Positions 17,600 through 26,033 of a DNA stretch of 64,000 bases are shown one piece after another (within the stretch, counting starts at the first letter, position 1; each line of letters opens with the position of its first letter). The notes beneath the pieces are model-generated. The model searched no databases, was not told where the DNA came from, and saw only the letters and a program-made list of their open reading frames with translations. The translations under genes and the position numbers were made by a program. Source of the stretch: Hyphomicrobiales bacterium (GTDB taxonomy: Bacteria > Pseudomonadota > Alphaproteobacteria > Rhizobiales > Beijerinckiaceae); assembly GCA_027483895.1 (NCBI GenBank), contig JAIXTP010000011.1, positions 62,001 to 126,000 of the forward strand, written 5' to 3'.

Positions 17600-18072
17600 C
17601 CTCGCTGCGCAGCATCGCCCGCGCCGTCCCCTTGCGGCGCACGCCCGAAAGGCGCCTGCCCTGGACGGTGACCTTCGCCGACATGTGCCTGCTGCTGATG
17701 GGCTTTTTCGTGCTTCAGGTGACGACGACGGATCACGGCGCGAATGCGCGCCCCTCCGGGTCGCTTGCCGTGATCGCCGGACCCCGGATCGTGCCGGTCG
17801 TGGGCGCTGCGCCGAGCGCGCTCGCCGTCGAGCCTGCCGCCTCGAACGGCTTCGACCCCGCCGACGCCGCGGCCGCGGGCCTCGCGCTCGGCAAGGCGCT
17901 GACGGAAGGCCGGGTGGAGATCGTCCGCATCGGCGAGTCCGTGGCGCTGCATTTCACCGCGCTCGAAGACACGGGCCGCGACGAAGCCGCTTTGAAGCGT
18001 CGGACGGCCGACGCGCTCGAAGCCCTTGCGCGCCTCGCGGCGGAACGCGCCGCTGCCGACAAGGCCCGCTGA
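17596..18072 (+). CDS. Short MotB-like stator protein lacking the OmpA domain
   Basis: This 158-aa protein has a MotB-type N-terminus: a basic leader (RSIARAVPLRRTPERRLPW) and one membrane helix, WTVTFADMCLLLMGFFVLQV. Asp29 sits where the proton-binding Asp (E. coli D32) is found. After a linker it ends in VEIVRIGESVALHF and a charged Ala-rich helix. The OmpA-like peptidoglycan-binding domain of MotB (another 130 or so residues) is missing. It is not a visible frameshift, because a strong terminator follows 38 bp after the stop. It overlaps the motA-like gene by 4 nt. Confidence 0.75.
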   Translation: MTSLRSIARAVPLRRTPERRLPWTVTFADMCLLLMGFFVLQVTTTDHGANARPSGSLAVIAGPRIVPVVGAAPSALAVEPAASNGFDPADAAAAGLALGKALTEGRVEIVRIGESVALHFTALEDTGRDEAALKRRTADALEALARLAAERAAADKAR

Positions 18073-18110
18073 GTCCTCCCCTTCTTTTCGTCATCCTCCG
18101 ACAGCGGTCG

Positions 18111-18140
18111 GGCCGCGTCCGTCGTGACGCGGCCTTTTTT
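18111..18140 (+). terminator. Rho-independent terminator of motA2 operon
   Basis: GGCCGCGTC and GACGCGGCC form a 9-bp stem with a 6-nt loop, followed by TTTTTT. It lies 38 bp after the stop of the short MotB-like gene. Confidence 0.92.
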
Positions 18141-18377
18141 GCGTCCGCAGCGGGCCGTGATGCGCCACGTCGCGCCTCCGGATCGCGGGCGCGGGCGGCG
18201 AAGGGTCCAGCGTCGGAAGGCGGGGAAGAAGCGGCCTCGCAGGGGCGAGGCGGGTCCCGGATCGGATCGACGGGACGAGAAGCGCCGAGAGGCGGCGGGC
18301 TTCGAAGAGGCGCGCGGAGCGCGAAGAAGAGAGGCGGGAGACGGGAGACGGGAGGGGACGGCCGGAGGGGCGACCCG
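18141..18377. other. Non-coding stretch between terminator and fliA
   Basis: About 240 bp of GC- and purine-rich sequence between the plus-strand terminator and the end of fliA. I see no credible gene, and no clear hairpin with a T run on the minus strand for fliA. Confidence 0.6.
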
Positions 18378-19091
18378 TCAGTCTTCCGTCATCCATTTGC
18401 GGAGCTGGCCGAGAGCGGCCTTCTTGATCTGGGAGACGCGGCCGACGGTGACTTCGAGCACCTGCCCGATCTCTTCGAGGTTCATTTCCTCGACGAAATA
18501 GAGCTGCAGCACGAGGGCGTCGCGTTCCGGCAGGCGCTTGAGCAGCGAGACGAGCCGCTTGCGCATCTCGTCGTCGAGCAGGGCCGACTCCGGCGTATGG
18601 CCGTCGTCGGCGAACCAGACGGAATTGTCGTCGTAGATCTCGTCGAGCGAGCGCTGTCCGACCGGCACGATCTGGTCGCGCCAGGAATGATATTCGCCGA
18701 CGCCGATGCCGAGTTCCTTCGCGACCGCCTCGTGGTCGGCCGGATTGCCGCCGGCGGCCTCGACGCGCTTCATCGCGGCGTTGATCCGGTCGCGGCGTTC
18801 GACCGCCGTCCGGGTCAGGGCCAGATGGCCGCGCAGATGATCCATCAGCGCGCCGCGGATGCGCATGGCGGCATAAGAGCCGAAGGTCGCCTCGCCGGTG
18901 TCCTGGAAGCGTTGGGCCGCCTCGACGAGCGCCGTCATGCCGATCTGGATCATGTCGTCGATGTCGAAGAGATCGCGCACGCGGCCGTGGACCTGCCACG
19001 CGATCTTGCGCGCGAGAGGCATGTGGCTGCGGACGCGCTCGCCGATCTCGCGAGGGTCGATCGCCTGAATGGGGTAGGAACGGACGTTCAC
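18378..19091 (-). CDS. fliA: Flagellar sigma factor FliA (sigma-28)
   Basis: FliA directs RNA polymerase to late flagellar promoters (flagellin, motility, chemotaxis). This 237-aa sigma-70-family protein has region 2 (DLFDIDDMIQIGMTALVEAA, FGSYAAMRIRGALMDHLR) and a region 4 helix-turn-helix (MNLEEIGQVLEVTVGRVSQI). The length is typical of FliA. Its start overlaps the flhG stop by 4 nt and it ends the flhA-flhF-flhG-fliA operon, an order known from gammaproteobacteria. Its anti-sigma factor FlgM is encoded at 25758. Confidence 0.97.
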   Translation of the reverse strand: MNVRSYPIQAIDPREIGERVRSHMPLARKIAWQVHGRVRDLFDIDDMIQIGMTALVEAAQRFQDTGEATFGSYAAMRIRGALMDHLRGHLALTRTAVERRDRINAAMKRVEAAGGNPADHEAVAKELGIGVGEYHSWRDQIVPVGQRSLDEIYDDNSVWFADDGHTPESALLDDEMRKRLVSLLKRLPERDALVLQLYFVEEMNLEEIGQVLEVTVGRVSQIKKAALGQLRKWMTED

Positions 19092-19912
19092 GGCACGGCC
19101 TCCGCCAGTGGGGCATCGCCGCGGACGAGCGGGAAGAACCCGCCGGACCGGTCATCGACGGGCGGGGCCGACCGGGAGGTCAGCACGCCTGCGATGCGGT
19201 CGATGGCGCGGGCCGCGGGAGAGTCCGGCGCCGAAAGGAGGAGCGGCACCCGACGCGTGACCGCCTGCACGAGGCGGGGATCCTGCGGGACGGTGCCGAT
19301 GTGGTGAAGATTGGCCGACAGGAATTTGTCGGTGATGTCGCGGAACCGGCGGAACACGTCGGCGCCGTGCGCCTCGTCCCGTGCGCGGTTGACGACGACG
19401 TCGAAATTCAGACGCCCGGTCTCCTGATGGAGGACCTTCACGGCCGCATAGGCATCGACGAAGGCCGTCGGTTCTCCGACGACGACGACGATCACGCGGT
19501 CGCTGGCCTCCACGAAATCCACGACGTTCGCCTCGATGCCGGCGGCGGTGTCGACGACGAGCGTGTCGATCTCGTCGGACATGTCGCGGAAGGAGGAGAT
19601 GATGCGGTGACGGTTCTCGACCGACAGGCCCATCAGTTCGGACAGGCCGCTGCCGCCCGCGACGAGCTTCAGCCCCTCGGGGCCGTCGGCCATGATGTCC
19701 TTGAGCGGCGTGTCCGACGAGAATGCGTCGGCCATGGTCCGCTTGGCCTTGCAGCCGAGGACGATATGCGCGTTGGCGAGGGCGAGATCGCCGTCGAACA
19801 GCGCGACGCGCTCGCCCCGACGGCGGAGGGCCAGGGCCAGGTTGGCGGAGATGTTGGTCTTGCCGACCCCGCCTTTGCCGCTGGTGATCGCGATGGCTTG
19901 CGGACGTTTCAT
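19088..19912 (-). CDS. flhG: Flagellar number regulator FlhG (FleN), MinD-like ATPase
   Basis: FlhG is a cytoplasmic or membrane-linked ATPase that limits flagellar number and, in polar flagellates, restrains FleQ. The 274-aa protein has the deviant Walker A KGGVGKT (residues 13-19), the Walker A' region FDGDLALANAHIVLG, and DTLVVDTAAGIEANVVDFVE (Walker B). It starts 10 bp after flhF and overlaps fliA by 4 nt. It is found with FlhF in polar systems, so it suggests polar or number-controlled flagella here. Confidence 0.95.
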   Translation of the reverse strand: MKRPQAIAITSGKGGVGKTNISANLALALRRRGERVALFDGDLALANAHIVLGCKAKRTMADAFSSDTPLKDIMADGPEGLKLVAGGSGLSELMGLSVENRHRIISSFRDMSDEIDTLVVDTAAGIEANVVDFVEASDRVIVVVVGEPTAFVDAYAAVKVLHQETGRLNFDVVVNRARDEAHGADVFRRFRDITDKFLSANLHHIGTVPQDPRLVQAVTRRVPLLLSAPDSPAARAIDRIAGVLTSRSAPPVDDRSGGFFPLVRGDAPLAEAVP

Positions 19913-19922
19913 CGACGGCTGC

Positions 19923-21137
19923 TCAGTTCAGACGTTGGGACACGGCGCCGGGAAGGGCGGCGAAGATCAGTTCTTCGAGCATGGTACGATCCGGCTCCGA
20001 AAGACCCCGAACGAGGTGCGCGTTGCGCGCTATCCAAGCAATTCCCGGGCCACGTGCGCCGAGGCGGCTCAGAGCCGAAATCGTAAGGCGCGCCTCGTCG
20101 AGTTTCGTGAGCGCGAGAGCGTCCATATTCGGGTAGCGGTCGAGCGTGGCGTCGATCGATTCCGCCGAGAGATTGGCGGCCACCACGCCGCAGCGGACCA
20201 TGGGGGCGAGATCGTCGGCACGGGCGTTCAGGATTCCGAGCAGCTCGCTGCATTCGTCGGGATTGCTGGGCATGTCGATGAACATCGACAGGCCGCGGCC
20301 GGCGTTCTCGGCGAGGTTGGACAGCTGGGTCGCCTGCTCGATGTCGATGACCGGCACGTCAAGGATGCGGCCGTGGGCGCGCAGTTGCTCGGCGGCGCCG
20401 AGGCGGTTCATGTCGGCATTGACGAAGGCGATCTTCTCTTCCGGCAGGCGCATGCGCAGCCGGGCGGCGAGCTGGGCGAGGAGCGTCGTCTTGCCCGAGC
20501 CCGACGGGCCGAGCGTGACCACGATCTGCGGGCCGCTGGTGAGCAGCGGCGGACGCTTGTGGAGCATGCGGCGCGCGAGGAACTCGGCGAAGCGACGATC
20601 CGAGTCCTCGGCGGCCATCGAGCCCGCCTGAGCGAGGAAGGTGGGGATCAGCGACTTGAGGCCGCCGAGCATCATCTCGGAGCTGAGCATCGACTTGATC
20701 TCCCGCACCGAGCTTTCGAGCTCGCTGAAGCGATCGGCATCGATCTCGGGGATGCGGGCCGACGCCGCCTTCGGAGCGGCCGAAGCGGGCTTCGGGGCGG
20801 CGGGCGGAAGCGGCGTCGCCTTGGCGGTGCTCGGCGGGGCGGTGAAGCGCGGCGCGACGCTGGGCGCGGGAGCGGGCCGCGCGGTGCGGGCGCTCTCGGC
20901 GAGAAGGCGGGCGAAGTGCTCGCGCTTCGGCTCGGGCCGGACGGGCGGGGCTTCGCCGAGGAGCGGGGCCGGAACGTCCTCGTCCTCGCCGTTCGCGCCG
21001 CGGTGACCCGCGATGATCTCGATGCCGCCCGCGACCTTGCGCGTGGACAGGATCACGGCGTCGTCGCCGAGCTCCTTCGCGATCTTGGCCATCGCCTCGC
21101 GGCTGTCTTCCGCGACCACTTTCGTACGATGCATCAT
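19923..21137 (-). CDS. flhF: SRP-like GTPase FlhF
   Basis: FlhF selects the site of flagellar assembly, usually the cell pole. The 404-aa protein has the N-terminal FlhF segment (SREAMAKIAKELGDDAVILS), a low-complexity Ala/Pro linker around residues 45-125, and the NG GTPase domain with P-loop GPSGSGKTT near residue 205, KIAFVNADMNRLGAAEQL and LALTKLDEA (G4-like TKLDE). The start is ATG at 21137 (or 21134), 10 bp after flhA. Pairing with flhG is the gammaproteobacterial arrangement. Confidence 0.95.
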   Translation of the reverse strand: MMHRTKVVAEDSREAMAKIAKELGDDAVILSTRKVAGGIEIIAGHRGANGEDEDVPAPLLGEAPPVRPEPKREHFARLLAESARTARPAPAPSVAPRFTAPPSTAKATPLPPAAPKPASAAPKAASARIPEIDADRFSELESSVREIKSMLSSEMMLGGLKSLIPTFLAQAGSMAAEDSDRRFAEFLARRMLHKRPPLLTSGPQIVVTLGPSGSGKTTLLAQLAARLRMRLPEEKIAFVNADMNRLGAAEQLRAHGRILDVPVIDIEQATQLSNLAENAGRGLSMFIDMPSNPDECSELLGILNARADDLAPMVRCGVVAANLSAESIDATLDRYPNMDALALTKLDEARLTISALSRLGARGPGIAWIARNAHLVRGLSEPDRTMLEELIFAALPGAVSQRLN

Positions 21138-21147
21138 GGCTTGATCC

Positions 21148-23226
21148 TCACGCGGTTCCGCCGATCACGGCGATGACGTTGATCCGTTTGTTTTCCGGAA
21201 TTTCCTTGAACGACAGGACGACACCGTCGGGGACGGCCTGGCGGACGAGGGCGGACAGTTCGCGCCGCAGGACGGGCGAGGTCACGACGACCAACACCTT
21301 TCCGTGTTCGGCGAGGAGCGAGCTCTGCTCCTGGAAGGACTCGGCGAGCTTGCGGGCGAGACCCGGCTCGATGGTGAAGCTGCCGCCCTGACGCGCGTTC
21401 TGGACGATCAGCTGCTCGAGACCGGAGTCGAGCGTGATGACGCCGAGCGCATCCTTGGGCGGGCAGACGCGCTGGATGATCATGGGGGCGAGCGCGATGC
21501 GGGCGACGTCGACGAGATCATCGGGCTCGCGGGACTTGGCGCCCGCCAGCGCCTCGAGAATGCGGCGCAGGTCGGTGATCGGGATCTGCTCGGCGACCAG
21601 CGCCTTGAGCACATGGGTGAGCAGCGACAGCGACAGCACCTTCGGCACGAGGCCGGAGACGAGCTGCGGCGCGGACTTGGCGACATGGTCGACGAGCTGC
21701 TGCACGTCGTCCTGACCCAGAAGCTCCGAGGCGTGCTGCATCAGGAGGTGGTGCAGATGCGTCGCGATGACCGTGCTCGGATCGACGACGGTGTAGTCGG
21801 CGGCGAGCGCGCGGGGCTTGTCGGCGGGGTCGATCCACACCGCGTCGAAGCCGAAGGTGGGATCCTTCACCTGCTCGCCCGGCAGCACGATGTTGCTGCG
21901 GCCGCTCTGGATGGCGAGCAGCTTGTTCGGGTGGATCGTGTCCTCGGCCATGACCACGCCCGCGATGGAGATGCGGTAGGTCGAGGGCTGGAACGAAAGA
22001 TTGTCGCGGATGCGGACGGACGGGATGATGAAGCCCACGTCGCGCGAGACGTTCTTGCGGATGCCGGTGATGCGGGCGACGAGCGCGCTCTTGCCCTCGT
22101 CCTCGATCAGCGGGATCAGGCCGTAGCCGACTTCGAGCAGCAGCGGGACGGTGTTCGACACGTCTTCGACCGACAGCTTGTCGTCGTCGTCCTTCTCTTC
22201 GGCGTCCTTGGCCTCGTCGGCCGCGGCCGCCGGAGCCTCGGCGACCTTGTCGGCGCCGTAGCGGGCGAAGGCGTAGGCGAGGCCCGCGGCGGCGAGGAAG
22301 AACAGGTTCGGCATGCCGGGCACGAGGCCGATCAGGGCGAGGATGCCCGCGACGCCGTACCAGGCCTTGCGGTTGCCGATCTGGCGCAGCAGCTGGTCGG
22401 TGAGGTCGTTTCCGCCCGAGTCGCGCGTGACGATCACGGCGGTGGCGATGGAGAGCAGCAGCGCCGGGATCTGCGCGACGAGACCGTCGCCGATCGTGAG
22501 CGTGAGATAGGTCTTGGCGGCGCCGGAGAAGCTCAGCCCGTGCTGGGCCATGCCGATGATGAGGCCGCCGAAGATGTTGATGCCGACGATCAGAAGGCCC
22601 GCGATGGCGTCGCCCTTCACGAATTTCGTGGCGCCGTCCATCGAGCCGTAGAAATCGGATTCCTGGGTGACCTCGGTGCGGCGCTGACGGGCCTGTTCGG
22701 GGGTCAGCAGGCCGGCATTGAGGTCCGCGTCGATCGCCATCTGCTTGCCGGGCATCGCGTCGAGGGTGAAGCGCGCGCTCACTTCCGAGACGCGGCCCGT
22801 GCCTTTCACGATCACCGCCATGTTGATGATGATCAGCACGATGAAGACGATGATGCCGACGACGTAGTTGCCGCCGATCACGAAGTGGCCGAAGGCCTCG
22901 ATGACGCGGCCGGCCGCGTCCGTTCCCTCGTGACCCTTCACCAGCACCACGCGCGTGGAGGCGATGTTCAGCGCCAGCCGGAGGATGGTGGCGAAAAGCA
23001 GTACGGTGGGGAAGGACGAGAATTCGAGCGGGCGGAACGTGTTGATGCTGACCAGCAGCACCGCGAGCGCGATGACGATGTTCGCGACGAAGAAGATGTC
23101 GAGCATGACCGGCGGGATCGGGATGACCATCATCACGATCAGGGCGATCAACGCGACCGGCAGGACCAGAGCCCGGGCGATTCCGCCCGCTCCGGCCTGT
23201 TGGGAAGTCGACACCACGTCGGTCAC
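21148..23226 (-). CDS. flhA: Flagellar export gate protein FlhA
   Basis: FlhA is the large inner-membrane gate of the flagellar type III export apparatus. It has about eight N-terminal membrane segments (the first begins ALVLPVALIALIVMMVIPIP) and the FHIPEP-type loop (FTLDAMPGKQMAIDADLNAG, LLTPEQARQRR). A cytoplasmic domain binds chaperones and substrates. I take the GTG at 23226 (692 aa, the usual length); the longer open frame runs through the sigma-54 promoter. It is first gene of flhA-flhF-flhG-fliA, with a leader of about 85 nt. Confidence 0.96.
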   Translation of the reverse strand: MTDVVSTSQQAGAGGIARALVLPVALIALIVMMVIPIPPVMLDIFFVANIVIALAVLLVSINTFRPLEFSSFPTVLLFATILRLALNIASTRVVLVKGHEGTDAAGRVIEAFGHFVIGGNYVVGIIVFIVLIIINMAVIVKGTGRVSEVSARFTLDAMPGKQMAIDADLNAGLLTPEQARQRRTEVTQESDFYGSMDGATKFVKGDAIAGLLIVGINIFGGLIIGMAQHGLSFSGAAKTYLTLTIGDGLVAQIPALLLSIATAVIVTRDSGGNDLTDQLLRQIGNRKAWYGVAGILALIGLVPGMPNLFFLAAAGLAYAFARYGADKVAEAPAAAADEAKDAEEKDDDDKLSVEDVSNTVPLLLEVGYGLIPLIEDEGKSALVARITGIRKNVSRDVGFIIPSVRIRDNLSFQPSTYRISIAGVVMAEDTIHPNKLLAIQSGRSNIVLPGEQVKDPTFGFDAVWIDPADKPRALAADYTVVDPSTVIATHLHHLLMQHASELLGQDDVQQLVDHVAKSAPQLVSGLVPKVLSLSLLTHVLKALVAEQIPITDLRRILEALAGAKSREPDDLVDVARIALAPMIIQRVCPPKDALGVITLDSGLEQLIVQNARQGGSFTIEPGLARKLAESFQEQSSLLAEHGKVLVVVTSPVLRRELSALVRQAVPDGVVLSFKEIPENKRINVIAVIGGTA

Positions 23227-23323
23227 TCGTCCCGCTCCATCGTCGGAAAACCGTCGGTTTCGGCGTCGCCGCCCGGGTTTTCTTCGGTTTCGGCCGTCGA
23301 TCCGGCCTTGCGCCAAGGACAGA

Positions 23324-23339
23324 TGCAACGGACGTGCCG
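23324..23339 (-). promoter_or_regulatory. Sigma-54 promoter of flhA operon
   Basis: The minus strand reads CGGCACG-TCCG-TTGCA. It stands back to back with the plus-strand promoter of flgP (23354); the two -24 elements form an inverted repeat, CGTGCCGG-N12-CCGGCACG. Both could share one activator site. Confidence 0.88.
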
Positions 23340-23353
23340 GCGCTTCCGGGTGC

Positions 23354-23369
23354 CGGCACGGCTCTTGCT
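23354..23369 (+). promoter_or_regulatory. Sigma-54 promoter of flgP-flgT-flgA-flgM operon
   Basis: The plus strand reads CGGCACG-GCTC-TTGCT, one base from consensus. Transcription would start near 23381, about 28 nt before the GTG of flgP. Confidence 0.9.
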
Positions 23370-23408
23370 GAAGCCCTTGCGAACCGAATTTCTCGGAGAT
23401 CGAACGTC

Positions 23409-23831
23409 GTGAAACGTCTGTTTTCCGTCATCGTGACGGCGGCCCTGCTGGGCGGCTGTCAGACCGCCGCCAACGGACCGCGCCTTGCGGCCGAGTCGCC
23501 GCCGCTGCGCGGCATCGGCTATTCGACCATCTCCATTCAGCCCGGGCGCACGCCCGCGCAGAAGCAGTTGATGGCCATCCGCGCGTCCCGCCTCGCGGCG
23601 ATGCGCGATCTGGCGGAGCGCATCCACGGCCTGCAGGTCGAGGGCAACACCGCGATCGGCGAAGGCCAGGTCTTCTCCGACAACATCCGCGGCTCCGTCG
23701 CGGGCGTCGTTCGCAATGCCCGCGTGGTCAGCATCACGCCGATCCGCAACACGCTCTACGAGACGATCCTCGAGGTCGATCCCGCGGAGGTGAACGCGAT
23801 GCGCGCCGGCCACCGGCCGCTCTGGCAGTGA
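23409..23831 (+). CDS. flgP: Flagellar outer-ring lipoprotein FlgP (LPP20 family)
   Basis: FlgP-type lipoproteins form outer-membrane or periplasmic rings around the basal body in polar and sheathed flagella and in R. sphaeroides fla1. The 140-aa product starts at a GTG (VKRLFSVIVTAALLGGC): a lipoprotein signal with lipobox LLGGC. The mature part (ASRLAAMRDLAERIHGLQVE, then GVVRNARVVSITPIRNTLYE) resembles the LPP20/FlgP fold. The start is supported by GGAG upstream and by the promoter position. It is followed by flgT. Confidence 0.85.
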   Translation: MKRLFSVIVTAALLGGCQTAANGPRLAAESPPLRGIGYSTISIQPGRTPAQKQLMAIRASRLAAMRDLAERIHGLQVEGNTAIGEGQVFSDNIRGSVAGVVRNARVVSITPIRNTLYETILEVDPAEVNAMRAGHRPLWQ

Positions 23832-23839
23832 GGACGATC

Positions 23840-24937
23840 ATGCGCACGCGTCTCCTCTCCCTTCTTCTCGCTGCGGGCTTCGGCCTCGCGGCGGCGGAAC
23901 CGGCGCTCGCCGGGCTGAAGGTCGTGCGGGCCGAAGGGCGCGCGGCGATCTCCGGGAACGACGTGGCGCGGGCCCGCCGGGCGGCGTTGGCCGAAGCGCT
24001 CTACGACGCCGCGGGACAGGTCGGCACGAAGGTGCGCGGCGCGGGGCATCTGTCGACGCAGGGCGTGATGACCGAAGAGACCTCGATGCTGGTGCAGGGG
24101 ACCCTGCGCGATCATCGGGTGGTCAACGAATACAAGGAGCACGGCCGCTACGTCGTCGTGATCGAGGCGCTCGCGGAGAGCGACGGATCGAGTTGCGGCA
24201 CGAAGCGCATCGATCTCGACGTCAGGCCCATCCGCGTGCAGATCGCGCCGGGGCTCTCCGGCGCCGTCGTGAAGGCTGCGCATGCCGCAGTCGACCGGGG
24301 CATCGAAGGTCTGGCGGGCGCGACGAGCTTCCGCGCGATCGACAACCGGGACCTCCCCTTCCCGGGAGGCACGGAAGGCGCGGCGCGGACCGATTATGCA
24401 AGCCTGCTGTACGGCACCGCTCCCAACCCGTCGGGCTACTCGATCTCGGGCGTGCTGACGGTGGAGAAGCGGCGCAACGACAACATCATCGCCGAGAACA
24501 CCGCGATCGTCGGCACGCTGACGCTGAAGCTCCGCGACAGTTCCAACGGCGGGACGGTGGAGACGATCGTCAACACCCACGCGCTGGCCGACCGCAACCG
24601 GATCTGGGGCACGGACGTCGACTTCAACATGGCCGGGGGGTCGATCGACTTCTCGCCGCTCTGGCAGAAGGCGCTCGACGATCTCGAAAGCCGGCTCGGC
24701 TGTCGGCCGCTGCGCGCGAAGGTGCTCGACGTCGCCCAAGGCATGGTGACGCTCTCCGTCGGCAGCGAGAACGGCATCAATGAAGGCGATTACTTCCTGC
24801 TCGACCTGCCCGGCCGGAAGACCGGGAACTGGCAGGTGATCCGGATCGAACGGACCGGGCTGACCACGGCGCAGGGGCGGATGCTGAAGGGCACGCCCAC
24901 GGTGCCGGCGGGCGTCATGGCGACGCTGCTGCAATGA
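23840..24937 (+). CDS. flgT: Flagellar ring protein FlgT
   Basis: FlgT is a periplasmic H-ring component that helps stabilise the basal body and stator. The 365-aa protein has a signal peptide (RLLSLLLAAGFGLAAAEPAL, cleavage near ALA). An N-terminal domain like FlgT_N (LKVVRAEGRAAISGNDVARA) follows, then a middle domain, and a C-terminal beta domain (VLDVAQGMVTLSVGSENGIN, EGDYFLLDL) typical of FlgT. The ATG at 23840 has GAGG at 6 nt; a GTG at 23828 overlaps flgP and is less likely. It is followed by flgA with start/stop overlap. Confidence 0.85.
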   Translation: MRTRLLSLLLAAGFGLAAAEPALAGLKVVRAEGRAAISGNDVARARRAALAEALYDAAGQVGTKVRGAGHLSTQGVMTEETSMLVQGTLRDHRVVNEYKEHGRYVVVIEALAESDGSSCGTKRIDLDVRPIRVQIAPGLSGAVVKAAHAAVDRGIEGLAGATSFRAIDNRDLPFPGGTEGAARTDYASLLYGTAPNPSGYSISGVLTVEKRRNDNIIAENTAIVGTLTLKLRDSSNGGTVETIVNTHALADRNRIWGTDVDFNMAGGSIDFSPLWQKALDDLESRLGCRPLRAKVLDVAQGMVTLSVGSENGINEGDYFLLDLPGRKTGNWQVIRIERTGLTTAQGRMLKGTPTVPAGVMATLLQ

Positions 24938-24945
24938 GGCCGGAC

Positions 24946-25683
24946 ATGAGACGCACCCTCCTTCTCGCGGCGACCGCCGCCGCCCTCGCCGCACCGGGCG
25001 CCGCCTCGGCGAACGGCGCGGACTGGACGGCGGACGATCTGCGCCGGGTCGTGAAGACCTGGCTCGAAAGCAACGGCCGCGGCGCCGTCGCGGGCGACGA
25101 TCTCTTGATCGACGACCGCTTCCGCAAGCCCGCCTGCGGGCAGGAGCCGAACGTGGCCGCACGCAGCGCGCGGAGCACGAGCGTGCTCGTCCGATGCGCA
25201 GGGCCGACGCCGTGGGAAATCGTGATCCGGGTCGAAGGCGACGCCCAGAAGGCGACCCCGGCCGTGGTGACCGGCGCCGCCCGCCGCGCGGGCGAAGCCG
25301 ACGACGACCGCAAGGTCGTGGTCGCCAAGGCGAACCTGACGGCCGGCACCATCCTGACGGCGGACGTTCTCGAAGAACGCGCCGTCGACACGGCACCGGG
25401 CGCGGCGGCCATCCGCTCGCTCGACGAGGCCAAGGGACTTCGGCTCATCGGAGCGGTGCAGCCCGGAGCGGTGCTGACGACGCGCAACGTCGCCCGGGCG
25501 CCGCATGTGCTGAAGGGCGAGCCCGTCACCATCCAGTCCGGAGGATCCGGATTCGAGGTGAACATGCCGGGACGCGCCGAGGCCGACGCCTATGAAGGAT
25601 CTCTCATTTCCGTCCGAAACATGCGTTCGGGGACGATCGTCACCGGACGACTTGGCCCGGGCGGGATCGTGGTAGTAAGGTAG
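24946..25683 (+). CDS. flgA: P-ring chaperone FlgA
   Basis: FlgA is a periplasmic chaperone for FlgI assembly into the P ring. The 245-aa protein has a signal peptide (MRRTLLLAATAAALAAPGAA) and a SAF domain (VVVAKANLTAGTILTADVLE, RLIGAVQPGAVLTTRNVARA). It closes with a FlgA-type end (EGSLISVRNMRSGTIVTGRL, then GPGGIVVVR). I take the ATG at 24946, which has GAGG upstream; the ATG at 24934 overlaps the flgT stop (ATGA) and adds four residues. flgM follows. Confidence 0.93.
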   Translation: MRRTLLLAATAAALAAPGAASANGADWTADDLRRVVKTWLESNGRGAVAGDDLLIDDRFRKPACGQEPNVAARSARSTSVLVRCAGPTPWEIVIRVEGDAQKATPAVVTGAARRAGEADDDRKVVVAKANLTAGTILTADVLEERAVDTAPGAAAIRSLDEAKGLRLIGAVQPGAVLTTRNVARAPHVLKGEPVTIQSGGSGFEVNMPGRAEADAYEGSLISVRNMRSGTIVTGRLGPGGIVVVR

Positions 25684-25757
25684 CGGGTAAGAAAATGGAC
25701 ACCATCGCTAAAGGCGCGGCGTCGACGACCGTCTTCTTTGCCGACAAGAGGTACGCC

Positions 25758-26033
25758 ATGATCGACGGCATCCGCAGCAAGATCGCATCCACCGAAACGA
25801 ACGCCCGCAAGAGCGCCAAGGCGGCCGAGGCGCCGCCTCCGCTCGTCACGGCCGAGGCGACGACGGTCGAGATCTCGACGGCGCGCAACCAGAACGCCTC
25901 GACCGCAGCCCCGATCGACTCGGGCAAGGTCGCGGCCATCCGGGACGCGATCCGCAACAAGGCCTATCCCCTCGACTTCGAGAAGCTGGCCGATCGCATG
26001 ATCGAAGCGGACCTTCTGCGGGGGAACCGCTGA
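25758..26033 (+). CDS. flgM: Anti-sigma-28 factor FlgM
   Basis: FlgM binds FliA until the hook is complete and is then exported, releasing late gene expression. The product is 91 aa from the ATG at 25758 (MIDGIRSKIASTETNARKSA), with AGAGG upstream. Its C-terminal sigma-binding helices read VAAIRDAIRNKAYPLDFEKL, then ADRMIEADL. An upstream ATG at 25695 would add 21 residues and is possible. It lies downstream of flgA, as in enteric bacteria; a flgN-like frame begins at its stop codon. Confidence 0.88.
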   Translation: MIDGIRSKIASTETNARKSAKAAEAPPPLVTAEATTVEISTARNQNASTAAPIDSGKVAAIRDAIRNKAYPLDFEKLADRMIEADLLRGNR

